A stretch of DNA of 64,000 bases from Bactericera cockerelli (GCA_024516035.1 JAMCCL010000015.1:467157-531156); one strand, 5' to 3'. Shown: positions 1 through 11,220, counted from the stretch's first letter. Made by a program: numbers and translations. Notes: a model not told the origin generated them from the letters alone.

Positions 1-206
1 AGATAAAATAATAAAGATGACAATTCTTCTTATAAGTTTTACAAAACTTAGGGCGAAAATAATAGATGTTTTTGTGAAAGTTTCGAATTGCGTACTATCT
101 AAGATAGGGAAAACCGATGTTAAGCAATCACTGTCTATTCATTTCGGCTTTCAACTTTGAAACAGGCCGAACTGAAAGTTCAAGGGAAACAATCATACTT
201 TTTCAG

Positions 207-371
207 ATACCTTGGCGTCTCTAAAGTTCAAGATGTCGGAGAACATAGCCACCGAAACCATGAACATGAAACTGTGGAAGGGCTGCTTCAAGGAGAACCT
301 GAACAAGTTTGTGGAGCAGTTCACGGAGTCTATTACGGTGGACAGGAGACTGTACAAAGAGGACATTGCAG
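207..371 (+). CDS. argH: ASL exon 1 (coding from 233)
   Basis: A pyrimidine-rich tract ending TTTTTCAG at 199-206 looks like a splice acceptor, so an untranslated exon may lie further upstream, outside the window. The reading frame from ATG 233 gives 46 codons and ends ...LYKEDIA plus one G at 371. The donor is GGTAAG at 371-376. The last 31 nt of this exon plus the donor form the unit that is tandemly repeated downstream. Confidence 0.8.
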
Positions 372-3300
372 GTAAGCACTGGACAGGAGACTGTACAAAG
401 AGGACATTGCAGGTGAGCACTGGACAGGAGACTGTACAAAGAGGACATTGCAGGTAAGCACTGGACAGGAGACTGTACAAAGAGGACATTGCAGGTAAGC
501 ACTGGACAGGAGACTGCTTAAAGAGGACATTGCAGGTAAGCACTGGACAGGAGACTGTACAAAGAGGACATTGCAGGTAAGCACTGGACAGGAGACTGTA
601 CAAAGAGGACATTGCAGGTAAGCATTTGGATGAGGAAGCAAGTGGTTGGAGGACTACATATAAACAGGTTTTAGGTAAAAGGGAGAAGAAAATTGATTAT
701 GGAAAAAAAATGCATTGAGTAGTTTCCATACTATCAAATCACCTCACTACTTGGATCATTTGTATTTTAATTACTATTTTTTTTTTTTTTTAATAATTTT
801 AATGTTTTTAATGTTAAATTTTTGTACTTTATTACTTTGTATATTGGGTCCCCATGGGCACCTAAATTTTAATAATAATAAATAAAAAAAATTAACGAAC
901 TGATACCTTCAACATTTGAGTTTGACCAAATTGTTTAGGAATAATGAAATTATGTAGGAAAATATCAATTTAGAACTAATTTTGAGAAATGAATATATCC
1001 CCCAGGATCAATCGCTCACGTGACCATGCTGCACTCCTGCGGTCTGGTGAAGGAGGAGGAGAAGGAGATCATCATCAAGACCCTCAACGAAATAGAAGTG
1101 GACATAAGAGAAGACAAGATAGAACTGAAAACTGAACTGGAAGACATACACATGAACATTGAGTCTGAACTCATCAAGAGAATTGGTAAGTTAGTGAATT
1201 CTTCTTCATAATATTGAGGAATAAACCAAAGTGGGTATCTTTTTAATCCAGATTAAAATAGAAGAGCTGAGACGAGACGATAGAAATAAAAACTGAACTG
1301 GAAGACATACACATGAACATTGAGTCTGAACTCATCAAGAGAATTGGTAAGTCAGTGAATTCTTCTTCATAATATTGAGGAATAAACCAAAGTGGGTATC
1401 TTTTAAATCCAGATTAAAATAGAAGAGCTGAGACGAGACGATAGTTATAAAAACTTAACTGGAAGACATCCATATGAACATTGAGTCTGAACTCATCAAG
1501 AGAATTGGTAAATCAGTAAACTCTTCATATTAATATTGTAGAATAAAAGTGAGTATCTTCAAAATCCAGATTGAAATAGAAGTGGACATTAGAGATATTA
1601 TACATGAACTTTATACATGAATTAGATATATTATACATGAACATTGAGTCTGACCTAATCAGAATTGGTGGGTTAGTAAAAAAAAAAAAAATATTTTTAT
1701 TACAAAGTACACTCCTGGATGACAAAAAATGTTTTTAACTATTTATAAAATATAAAAAATGCTTTCCAAGTCTGAGGAACGAGGCACTGTGCCCATCACA
1801 GCAGAATATTGGAAAAGACATGAGGATTTTTTAATGAACTCACAAAAAAAGTCAGCAAGTTTCAGTCATCATAATAATATGGTTCAATAAGTATCAAATA
1901 AAAAAATGAGTTTTCCCCATAGTAACTTTCATCGGTAGACTTTCCAAATTTTTCCTGGTGTCCGCTTCAGAATTTCAAAAAAAAAAAATAAAAAAATAGA
2001 AATTGAGAGTTTTGCATATTTCTCATATTTTACAATTTCTATGATCATTGTTGAAAGAACGAGCTGAGATGAACAAGTGACACCTAATTCACTTCCCACC
2101 TCGGTTGATGAGTTTTCCGTCTCCTTCATGCAGTTTGAACTTGAGACAAATGAGACATTCTCGAGTTAGTCCCATGCGTGACGCAAAATTATTTCTGCCA
2201 CTTTTTAGCGCGTTTCCATTTTAGCAGGAATCCTATATACATAGTTTAATTATAAATGTAGAACACCCATACATATTACATATGGTGTTGTTTTCAAAGT
2301 AGGTTCCTTTTTCTCAATGAAACTTTCTTTTTATTATTATTTTTATAAAATTATATTATAATATCAGATGTACATTAACAAGACTTTTAAAAAGCTAAAA
2401 AATTGTAACGGGATTAAGAAATATTTCAATAGGAGATAATCTAGAGAGAAAATCCTGGTTTTTTCTATATTAGTAACCAACTCTGTGCGCCAGAGGGTCT
2501 TAACTCACCATTAATATCTGCTATGTTACTATACAATCAACACTCCTCTAAATTGGACCTTTTAAATAATGTAAATATCTTTAAGAAAGAATGTAAGCAA
2601 CAACTAGGTTTAGAAAATTAATCTTACCTAGGCTAAGTATTAAGTTCATGTAATTGCAGTGAAACACATTGCGTTTGAACATTAATTAAAAAAAAAAATT
2701 GAAAATGTCAAAAGAGATTTGGAGGGTCACCCGCTTTCGTAAATGGGCCATAAAATTGTGAATTTATTATTATTTTTTTTATTCAAAATATATTTTATTT
2801 TTAAATGAGAACAAACGCTTTGGACAGTTCCGAAACTCTAATTCTTTTAAAATAATACATGGATTAAGTCTAATCCAAGAAGAAGTAGAAGTTACTAATC
2901 CAGAGCTTTAATTACTAAGCATAATATACAAGTCATTGACTTGATTAACCCCGTCGTATATGACCATCCAGTTGAAAAACGACGTTGAAAATAATAATAA
3001 TAATAATCTGGTCATTCGCACCAGATAGGTTGTTGGTGTGTTTCTTAAAATAAAATGACACAGAGGCAAGAATCTTAACATTAATCTCAGAAGAATGAGA
3101 TTAGAAGACTCTCTGGATACGACTCGGGAGATTACTCACCATCTCAAAATATCGCGAATAAAAAGCAGCATTAATCATAAGAAGAAGTTTGTTGGTTTAA
3201 AAATAATTTATTATTTTTACTCATGTTTTGCCAATTATCGGAATATAAATTTACAGTGGTCGAATGACGTCCACTTTGAGATTTGTCAAACTGTTAGAAC

Positions 3301-4624
3301 TTGACTGACTAAAATATGTAAAACATAGTTAAAACACAACTAGAATACAACATAGTTAATACATAACACAAATACAACATAAAAATGATATTTTAGACTT
3401 AAAATCTAAAGAAAGTCGCATTCATTGGTAGCGATATAGACACAACACCCCATAACCTTTTAGCCCAACTAATATCACGTGATAATCGCCTAACTGTTTT
3501 CAGGTGACACCGGACGAAAACTCCACACAGGTCGCAGCCGCAACGACCAGATCGTCACAGACCTGCGGCAGTACACCCGCAAGCACACTGACGTCATCAT
3601 AGAGCTCCTCCTCAACATCATGAAGCACCTGACGGACCTGAGCGACAAACACGCCAAGACCATCATGCCCGGCTTCACCCACTTTCAGATCGCTCAACCC
3701 ATCTCGCTCGGCCACTACCTCCTCGCCTACGCCTGCATGTTCCAACGCGATATCAACCGACTCATCGACTGTCGGAAACGGGTGAACATCTGTCCCCTCG
3801 GAAGTGCAGCCTTGGCGGGCACCACTCACCACATCAACCGATACTTGACGGCCAAGCTTCTGGACTTTGAAAGGCCGTCGGAGAATTGTCTGGACTCCAT
3901 CTCGGACAGAGACTTTGTCATCGAGTTCATCTCCACCTGCTGCCTCATCGTCATGCATTTGTCTCGCATCAGCGAGGAGTTCATCATCTTCATGAACCCT
4001 CAGTTCAACTTCCTCATACTCCCAGAGTCGTTCCTCACAGGATCGTCCATCATGCCTCAGAAGAAGAACCCGGACGTACTGGAGTTGATTCGCGGAAAGA
4101 CAGGAAGGATTTACGCGAACCTAATCAACATCCTGACCACGATGAAGTGTCAGACGCTCGCGTACAACAAAGACTTGCAAGAGGACAAACTTCCTCTGTT
4201 CGACACGGTTGACAACATCATCATGTGTCTTGTGGCGTTTGGCAAACTCATTGAGAAGAGCATGTTCAACGAGCAGGAGATGTACGAGACAGCTATCAAA
4301 GGGTTCAGCATCAGCACGGATGTGGTCGACTATCTGGTCAAGAAAGGACTTCCGTTTCGCACGAGCCACGAGATTGTTGGTAGCATCATCAAGTACTGCA
4401 ACGAAAAACACAAGACCTTCTCAGACCTGAGTTTGGCCGAGTTGAAAACATTCCACAGTTATATTAAAGACGATATCATCGATATTTTGTGCATTGAGAA
4501 TTCCATCAAGTTCAAGAACCATATTGGTGGCACAGCTCCAGAACAGGTGAAGATATCTGTGCAGGGCTTCAGGTTTTACATCCAGAAGATTACAAATAAA
4601 TTGGAGTTCAAGTTTAGTGATTAG
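233..4624 (+). CDS. argH: Argininosuccinate lyase, bacterial-type, three coding exons
   Basis: This enzyme cleaves argininosuccinate to arginine and fumarate. Coding exons are 233-371, 1006-1185 and 3504-4624; joined they give 1440 nt, or 479 residues plus stop, slightly longer than the usual ~460. Both introns are GT-AG and phase 1. Residues 115-122 read TGRSRNDQ. The catalytic His lies in THFQIAQP (about 165-172), where bacterial enzymes usually have THLQxAQP. The family signature GSSIMPQKKNP starts at about 286 and holds the catalytic Ser. Segments such as NICPLGSAALAGT, LAYNKDLQEDK, DYLVKKGLPFR and GGTAPEQV resemble beta/gamma-proteobacterial ArgH more than animal ASL as I know these families. 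ATG 233 is chosen because it precedes the conserved LWKGCF block. The exons are far richer in G+C than their surroundings, so codon use is host-like. An AATAAA follows the stop. Inference: an ameliorated horizontal transfer with acquired introns. Confidence 0.9.
341..627 (+). repeat. 41-bp tandem repeat of the exon 1 end plus splice donor, 7 units
   Basis: Units start at 341, 382, 423, 464, 505, 546 and 587. Each carries the exon end (GACAGGAGACTGTACAAAG...) followed by CAG-GTAAG or CAG-GTGAG. The first unit is the real exon end. Because 41 is not a multiple of 3, later donors change the phase, and reading through meets a TAA at 455-457. Only the first donor keeps phase 1. The units are almost identical, so the expansion is recent or is being homogenised. 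Confidence 0.95.
628..1005 (+). other. ASL intron 1, remainder
   Basis: AT-rich intron sequence with a T run near 777-792. It ends in the acceptor TATCCCCCAG at 996-1005. No coding or RNA signal seen. Confidence 0.7.
1006..1185 (+). CDS. argH: ASL exon 2
   Basis: Codons run from the split glycine through SIAHVTMLHSCGLV to ELEDIHMNIESELIKRI and a final G. The donor is GGTAAG at 1185-1190. The block DIHMNIE matches the conserved ASL N-terminal domain. Acceptor and donor are canonical and the phase matches both neighbours. Confidence 0.88.
1253..1665 (+). repeat. Degenerate tandem copies of the exon 2 3' half with donor (pseudo-exons)
   Basis: Three further copies of the segment AATAGAAG...GAAGACATAC...ATGAACATTGAGTC...AGAATTGGTAAG follow exon 2. 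They start near 1257, 1418 and 1573, with periods of about 155-166 bp. The first two keep the donor (GGTAAG, GGTAAA). The last is scrambled and ends AGAATTGGTGGG. They carry internal substitutions and deletions and have no evident acceptor, so they are probably silent. Confidence 0.9.
1666..3503 (+). other. ASL intron 2, remainder
   Basis: About 1.8 kb of AT-rich DNA with no convincing coding region. A short piece at 2955-3006 (TATGACCATCCAGTTGAAA then an AAT repeat) resembles the 3' end of the 5S-headed SINE family found elsewhere in the window. The intron ends in CTGTTTTCAG at 3494-3503. Confidence 0.6.
3504..4624 (+). CDS. argH: ASL exon 3 (catalytic core and C terminus)
   Basis: This single long exon encodes residues 107-479, including TGRSRNDQ, the TH catalytic motif, the GSSIMPQKKNP signature and the C-terminal GGTAPEQV. 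It stays open for 1121 nt and stops at TAG 4622-4624. One long 3' exon with only two upstream introns fits a formerly intronless gene. Confidence 0.93.
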
Positions 4625-4696
4625 TTTACAAGAACTTTGACAATATTTAAAATTTAGTTATTGTTGTTAACTCCATGATACAAATTATTAGGAAAT

Positions 4697-4702
4697 AATA
4701 AA
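4697..4702 (+). promoter_or_regulatory. ASL polyadenylation signal
   Basis: AATAAA lies 73 nt after the ASL stop and is followed by GT/T-rich sequence (TGTGGTCT, ATGTTTATT). It is the likely 3' end signal. Confidence 0.6.
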
Positions 4703-5473
4703 TGTGGTCTAGAAATTTTTAGATGCATTTATGTTTATTCACAAACTTGGGAAACTCGGACATTTCTATGGTACCAGCATGGTTTGGACTTTTACAAAAA
4801 CGCAGTTAGCTGATCAATGTGTCAACCGGAGGGAACAAATCAAATAAATTCATTACTATATTTTTTAAATTAGTTTCCAAATTTACTGGATTTCTATCTC
4901 ATGTCTACTCTATATCTCTGTGGAACTAAGACAGTAATATTCTTCTGTTCGGAGAAATAAAATATAGCAAACCTCATGTATTGACAAAATCCCAAATATT
5001 GTCAATCTCAAACAAATCTAGCCATCTCATGTCCATCGACCCTCAGAGATACATCTAATTTGTTCATTTATTGCATTATGTGAGAATATTATGAGAGTAA
5101 ACGATATCTTCCGACCAACGTCTGAGATAAGATAAAAAACAGATTTTGGCAAGAACTCCGATTGTGTCTGCCAACGAACAAACACAGCACTTTTCGTTTT
5201 GGATTTCGATTCTGCGTGTCTTCCTATTTACAAAGTTTATCGACATTGACAGGTTATTGTTTTGTACTGGGCGACCAGAGTCTTCCTACATACGAGTATA
5301 CTCGTACATTAGTGGTGGAAGTGGTTAAACTACTACTCTGGAAGTTCACGATGTGTGGTGATCCCGTGTTTGCTTCGCTTAAAATGACCACATGATAATA
5401 GAACTAAACAACTGCTGGAACAATGGGACTCTCTAGTCCCGATGAGACAGTAAATTAATGTTTATTTCTATTA
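4703..5473. other. Intergenic, nothing recognised
   Basis: AT-rich sequence without a coding region, tRNA or repeat that I can name. Confidence 0.5.
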
Positions 5474-5702
5474 CAAGCAGGCTGTCGCCCGCTTTGCGGG
5501 CCGAGGCATGGCCGTGAAAGCAAAAAATCCTTTTTCGCCAATGGCAGGTGTTTGTAGTGGGAATTTCGAAAAATCCCCTCTTATTGCACATCTAGACTAT
5601 AAGACAAAGCTACCTACCAAATTTCAGCTTCCTAGGACACGGTTTGGGCTGTAGAGCGATGATGAGTCAGTGGTCAGTGACTTTGACATTTATATATAGA
5701 GA
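5474..5702 (-). mobile_element. Non-autonomous Helitron, family 1
   Basis: Read on the minus strand it starts TCTCTATATATAAATG after an A and ends with a GC-rich hairpin (GCCCGCAAAGCGGGC...) and a terminal CTTG, a one-base variant of CTAG. It matches the element at 12363-12571 over most of its length. There is no coding capacity and no target duplication, as usual for Helitrons. Confidence 0.75.
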
Positions 5703-6355
5703 TTAGCTTTTTTACTTGATTTTTTTTCCTACGGACTGAGTTTCTTTACTAGTGTCTTAATGTTGATTGTTAAAGTTGATTATCCATGGATAGTTCAGTG
5801 AGAGTTGACTATCTGTAGGTAAAGTTGAGTTTATACCCTGACTAAAATGAGTCAACCAACATCAAAAATCAATATCAACTGTTATCACTAAATTTGACTA
5901 AAGACACCAGTTCTCGTCCAATCACTAAATTTGAGCAACGTCCAGCGTGGTGAGGACATGAATTGGTGACCGTTTTTGTTTTTATTTGTCCAGTGAATGG
6001 TTGGTAGAACTTTCGTTGTAATATGAATGACCATGTAGTTGAAAGTAAAACCAAATAAACAGACAGTACGTCACTTAACTATGTACATGATGATGATTGA
6101 TGATGCTTTATAATTTCATGGGATGGAGCTTTAGGAATTTAATACCATAACTCTATCCAGCAATCAGCGATAAAATTGATTCAAAAGTGGTACAAAACAA
6201 ACATTCTCAGATTATAGGATGGTTGAGAGTGAAAACTCAAACATGTGAGATCTGTATTAGTAAGATTGAGAAGTACGAGGCAGAGAAAGAGAAGTATTAG
6301 GTGCGAGGATGGTGCAGGCTTGCTCAAATTTCATTGAAGATTATATTAATATCAT
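5703..6355. other. Intergenic, nothing certain
   Basis: AT-rich DNA. A short piece near 6015-6060 (GAATGACCATGTAGTTGAAAG) resembles the tail of the 5S-headed SINE family. Nothing else recognised. Confidence 0.4.
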
Positions 6356-6364
6356 TATGAAGAT

Positions 6365-6523
6365 AAGTTAACTTAAGTTATCATATTAAATATGTGTTAA
6401 TCACCTACGTGATATCACAACTACTCAAACTCGCTTTACTAAATCTACGCTGAAACCGGGGCTTGAACCACCGACCTCCAGATTACAAGTCCGCCGCCCT
6501 AACGATCAAGCTACCGAGGTCGG
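6365..6523 (-). mobile_element. tRNA-derived SINE, family B
   Basis: On the minus strand it begins ACCTCGGTAGCTTGATCG (A-box-like) and carries GGTTCAAGCCCC (B-box-like), then a body containing TTTAGTAAAGCGAG and a tail GTGATTAACAC. A 9-bp duplication TATGAAGAT flanks it at 6356-6364 and 6524-6532. This is a short (~160 bp) SINE with a tRNA-like head. It is not a tRNA gene because the acceptor arms do not pair. Confidence 0.8.
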
Positions 6524-6532
6524 TATGAAGAT

Positions 6533-6950
6533 TATTCAATGTACGAGTATGTAAATAAATAAATAATTCTTTTTTTAATTTAAAAATATGATTAATGATG
6601 CTGATGATTATACACATTTACATTTTTTAATAAACTAAAATAACATAACTATGAATTATGAAAAGACTTGTACAACGTCATGTTAGATTCAAAGATGACA
6701 TGAAATGTTCAGGCACACAAAGAAAAGTGTTGATAGGTAAATACTTGTGCAAAATACAAAATTAGATGATGTATTAGAGTTGAAAGAAGCCATAATATTA
6801 AAATAATTCTGTCATCAGATGATATTGTTCAGTTTATGTCATGAAATAATTTTATTCACAAATGAACTGTTGTGACACCACACGAATTTCCTTATCACTC
6901 AAAAATAAGTCCGCCACTGGTGACCCAACGGTAACATTAGCTAAGTAGGC
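6533..6950. other. Intergenic, mostly unrecognised
   Basis: AT-rich. The end (6871-6924, GTGACACCACACGAATTTCC...CCGCCACTGGTGAC) resembles the outer end of the interspersed repeat at 44037-44515, so it may be that repeat's left end, separated by the fold-back element that follows. Confidence 0.4.
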
Positions 6951-7143
6951 GGCCACAACGAGGACCCTGGCCTATACCCTCGACCCCAGACCCTGGTACC
7001 TACAGCTTAATATTGACAATTTTTAAGACTCCGTTGAATATAAGGGGCCACAACGGGGTCCCGAAAATTGTCTATATCAATCTGTAGGTACCAGGGTCTA
7101 CGGTCGAGGGTGTAGGGTATAGGCCAGGGTCCTCATTGTGGCC
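6951..7143. mobile_element. Fold-back MITE with ~55-62 bp terminal inverted repeats
   Basis: The left arm 6951-7015 (GGCCACAACGAGGACCCTGG...TACCTACAG) is the reverse complement of 7082-7143, apart from a 7-bp indel and a few substitutions. The central ~66 bp is AT-richer. The arms are unusually G+C-rich for this region. Confidence 0.85.
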
Positions 7144-7510
7144 ACGCACTAAGAATCAATGTCAAATTCATAATCAGCACCTCAAAATCATTGGATTTGA
7201 TATGTCACAAACCCCATCTAGTATGAATAGTAAAAAAGTTAGTTTTAGGGGACCGCCCCAATTTACCGGTAAATTGGGGCCGCATTCCAAAAAGGTCAAG
7301 ATATCAAAAAAATGATCAGACCACTATTATTTTTTTATTCCAATAGAAAGTTGTTCTCTAACTTTTTTTTTAGATATATCTCTTATCTAAAAAAAAGTTA
7401 GAGACCTGTTCACAGACATGCGGACAGACGGACGGACAGAATAAACCCTATTATTTTTTTGTAAGAAAAAGTTGTTCTCTAACTTTTTTTGTATCTTTAA
7501 CCAACCCAAA
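7144..7510. repeat. Interspersed repeat family J, copy 1
   Basis: Shares long blocks with 44090-44330 and 58440-58510: AATCAGCACCTC, GGATTTGATATGTCACAA, CCGGTAAATTGGGGCC, ATCAAAAAAATGATCAGA. It contains the short palindrome around CCCCAATTTACCGGTAAATTGGGG (7257-7280). No coding capacity. Confidence 0.75.
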
Positions 7511-8475
7511 GGAACGGCCCTTGCGGCCGCAGATTGCGACCGACTTAACCTAAACAATTTTTTTGGTATCCTGAGGCTATGATTCGTCCAGAAACGTGAA
7601 AAACTGGGTTCAAATCTTCAACGAATACAATACTTTATTTATTCAAGGATAAGGAATGTAAAAATACAACTTATTACAATGATAGATAATAATTGCAAGA
7701 AGTTAATCCCCCTCTTGTTCTGTTTGTTTATTTATTTATTCTGTTGAATTTGTTACTTAAGTTTTCTTGTTAGTGTTTATTCTAGTGGATATGTTACTTT
7801 TTGCGAATAATTTCCCAACAATGTTGCCAAGGTTCTAAAGGTTATGTCCAAAATTACAACGTGAGGCCATTTATTTCCAACTCCCCCTCAAATTAAATTT
7901 AATGACTTTGATTTTATTATTAAAAACTATTGCTGTCGGAAAATGCTCTACAAAATTTCTCTTTCGCTTGGTATCGCATGTGTTTTATGATATGTTGATG
8001 TCTTTTTTCAAAGACTTCCTCAAATCAAAAAGTTTTTTTTTTTAATCAGTATTTTTTGTGTTAGTTTAACCTTTAGAGTTTTTTTTTACATAACGAAATA
8101 GAGATAAAGCAAGACAACTCAATTTTTTTCCTTTGTCAGCGCTTTAACCCTAGAATCCCTAGATTGATCAGATTATATTATACAGTCGGAAAGCTCTTAG
8201 TTATTGGAACAGAGAATCGAAGCTTTCGGTACTGTAAGTCAGTGCCGGGGGAGCAGGGATGTTGGTATGTAGATGACAAGATAGGATGTGGAGGACAGTT
8301 AAAGTCTCGCCACATTGACAGGAGGGTGGAGGGGATCTTTTAAATAGGAAACTATATGAGTGGCGCGTGTGTGGCCGTATTCTACAAAGTACAACTTCTT
8401 CATATTTCCTGTCACTGTTAGAAGATTCCCAATTTTCAATTATTGGTTTGGTTCTTTTCAACATACGAATAAATA
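7511..8475. other. Intergenic, nothing recognised
   Basis: AT-rich, with several T runs. No supported coding region. Confidence 0.5.
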
Positions 8476-9143
8476 AAAAAACACTGCCAATTAAGGACAC
8501 AATACTTCCTCATGATTGTTTCACATTGCATACACGTGCCAATTTTGAGATATTATACTAAATCACTTGTATCTCCAAAACCGCTAAACCGATTTTCTTC
8601 AAATTTGTTTTATATGGTAGAATACCATTTTTCCTACAAATTCTAAAAAAAATCTGTATCGGCAAGTGGTGGACATTGTTTTTTGACTTTTTTGTCCAAA
8701 ATTTCGGTTTTTCTTAAATATCAGAGTCAAATTATAATCAATTAAAAAATAAATATAAATAGCCTATGTAAAACATCGGGTGTACCGTTCACGAGATATA
8801 AGCGTTTGAGTAAAAAGTTAGTGGTCAGGCGGCACATGGTCTCTTTCACCCAGAACCGCTTGTACAAATTTGATGAATTTAAAATGGGACCATCTACAGA
8901 ACGTCTCCTATATTATGTGTGCAAAATTTCATTAAAATCCGTTCAGTAGTTTCTGAGATTTGCGCGTTACAAGGAATATTTTTAACATACCGACGGACCG
9001 ACAGACCGACACTAAACCAAAGTTGCTCAGGAGGTTATGAAACGTCCAGAAATATGAAAAAACTCGGAGCAAAAAAAATTTTTTTTTTACAAAAACGAAC
9101 ACAATACTTCCGATTTCTAATATTAGAAATTTTCGGAAGTAAT
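8476..9143 (-). mobile_element. Interspersed hairpin-ended element, family I, inverted copy
   Basis: Starts AACACTGCCAATTAAGGACA and ends ...TTCTAATATTAGAAATTTTCGGAAGT. It is the diverged reverse complement of the elements at 29754-30483 and 40508-41250. It lacks their CTGT microsatellite and has only a short CCGACGGACCGACAGACCG remnant. Non-coding. Confidence 0.8.
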
Positions 9144-10039
9144 AAACAAATTAACAGGGAAACTATGTTGAGAAAGGGGCAAAATTGAAACCCTCATCTC
9201 TTTTTAATCATTGTTTCTTTGGATAGTCTTTTTAAGAACAGATGTTTTTGAGGATAATAATAAATTGTACCCTTTATTAATTTATTCAATGAAATCTTTC
9301 CTGTCACAAAATCCCGCCCAGTTCGAGATTCGAAATCTCTAACTTCAGATAAAGAGGCAAAGAACTCTCTTCACCACAGAGGTCGGGAAATAATAAGCAA
9401 AATTGTCACGTGACTTATAGTGACGTCACAGAGTTGACATTAGCGCAGCCACAAGCGTATATTGTGCCAATTTGCCATCATCCGAGGCAATTTACGACAA
9501 GATTAGCAACCATTTTGATGCGATTTTTTTTTTCCATCATCATTATTTACTAGATACGAGTATACAATGTATACGTATGCATATAAATTAACAATATATA
9601 CAATTATTTTACATAGATTCACATGGTTATACATCAAGCTCGCCGGGAGGCGAGCGCTCGTTAAGCAGCGCCAGCCTACCGGCCTATATTAACACGAAAC
9701 AGAGTTTATATGTATTTTGTTTTATTGTTTTCGCACACTTCCCGCAAACTTTTATCAATTTTTATTTCAAATTTGTAATGAGACGCGAAAATAGATTGTG
9801 TTTCACGAAAGCGCGAGGTTCCTACGTACAGTTAAAGTCGTTTTCTAGCCACGCCGAAAATCTTGAATTTCATGAAATTTTTCATACGGGTTTTTTTTTT
9901 TTTTTTTCAGACCAATTTTCTGTCAAGGGTACAGCAACGTGTGCTTATCGTGGAAAGACGTGAGCTACGTTTTTGGAAAGGAAATTTTTATCTCTGCATA
10001 CCTTTTATAGTTTCGAGTATTTATTTTTTATAGGATAGG
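9144..10039. other. Intergenic, nothing recognised
   Basis: AT-rich. 9640-9690 is a local G+C-rich patch (GCTCGCCGGGAGGCGAGCGC, a small hairpin). No gene supported. Confidence 0.4.
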
Positions 10040-10440
10040 AGATATAGCCTTCTAAAATAAAACCGGAAAGTTGCACAGAGCCGCCCCTGGTTATCTTGGA
10101 GCTGCGATTGTGGTATTTTTCAAAAGGTCTTACCATAGGAAAAAATATAAAAATATAACTAAAGTATTACACTGGACCGAACTTGAGTTATAGCCTTTGA
10201 AAGGAATACTTATAATGGAGCCCAGAGCCGTCTATTGTTATCCTAGAGATGTATTTCTGGTGTTTTTAGAAAGGTCTAGTCAAAGGGAATGAGATCACTT
10301 AATTTCAGATGGTTGAAACAAGTAGAAAAGTATTTAAAGTCCTCTAAAGGAATATCTATAATGAACCCTGGAGCCACGCCTAGTTATCCCACGTACATGA
10401 CTGAAGGTTCTTTCTAAAGGTCTAATTACGGAAAACTATA
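10040..10440. repeat. Three diverged ~140-bp tandem units
   Basis: Units near 10043, 10199 and 10336 share AGCC/TCCTTCTAAAGG-like starts, AGAGCCGCCCCTGGTTATC or GAGCCACGCCTAGTTATCC, and end AAAAGGTCTTACCATAGG or similar. They are strongly diverged. Function unknown. Confidence 0.6.
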
Positions 10441-10989
10441 ATATGATGTAAATAAAATTTTAGAAAAATCAACGACAGTGTGAGACACAAAAAGAAAAAA
10501 CTAAATTAAGATTAATGAGAGTAACAAAAAAATCTTCGCCTCACATAGAACTTAAAATATGGATAGGACCTTATCGTCTATGCTTCACCCAAGCTGCCAA
10601 CAGACCGCTTTATTAGATGGGGAATAATAACGTTTTATAAATTCACTAGCGGGCTACGCCCGCTTCGCGTGGCCAAGGCATGGCCACATTTTAGTTAAGG
10701 CATGGCCACCGCCGCTGCATAAGTTTTATGGTTATTGAAGCACTTCTTTATACACCAGGTTCTTTGTTATACCATCTGGCTGTAACACAATGAGAGACTT
10801 GGCAGACCTTACTCTTGAAAAAGCAACATAGAGCTGACCGTGGGAGAAGCAATCGTTCTAAGGACAATTCCAGCTAGCTCAAGAGTTTGCCCCTGTGCCT
10901 TATTTATCGTCATGGCAAAACATAGTTTTCTGGGGAATTGAATTCTTTTGAAATTAAAGTGGTAGTCGGAAATCACATTAGAACCCAAG

Positions 10990-11180
10990 AGAGAGATGGG
11001 AGGGCACTACAACGAAATCAGTAGGTGCCCTACAGCGCCGCACTTGAAGTAATGATATTTTTCGGTTCCAAGTGCGGTTAGCTTTTAGAGAAGGTGGGTT
11101 TTTAGTGGGTGAAAATCCCACACCCCAGGCAGGATCTGGGTGTCTTTGAAAGATTTTTTCCTGCCTTCCATTAAAAAAAA
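10990..11180 (+). mobile_element. Short poly(A)-tailed retroposon of unknown origin
   Basis: 191 bp flanked by a 10-bp duplication AGAACCCAAG (10980-10989 and 11181-11190) and ending in a run of A. I see no clear tRNA A/B boxes or 5S boxes in its sequence. It could be a new SINE head, a LINE 3' end or a retroposed small RNA. Nested in the Helitron helicase. Confidence 0.7.
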
Positions 11181-11220
11181 AGAACCCAAGTGCATAGTTG
11201 CTAATTAACAGATTAATTGA

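Noticed and set aside
341..627. A CRISPR-like array
   Set aside because: Units are contiguous without variable spacers and derive from an exon end; this is eukaryotic DNA.
193..641. Minus-strand open frames of 90-140 codons over the 41-bp array
   Set aside because: They are repeats of one 41-bp unit read in other frames.
3500..4430. Other-frame open frames over ASL exon 3
   Set aside because: They are shadows of the G+C-rich ASL coding exon.
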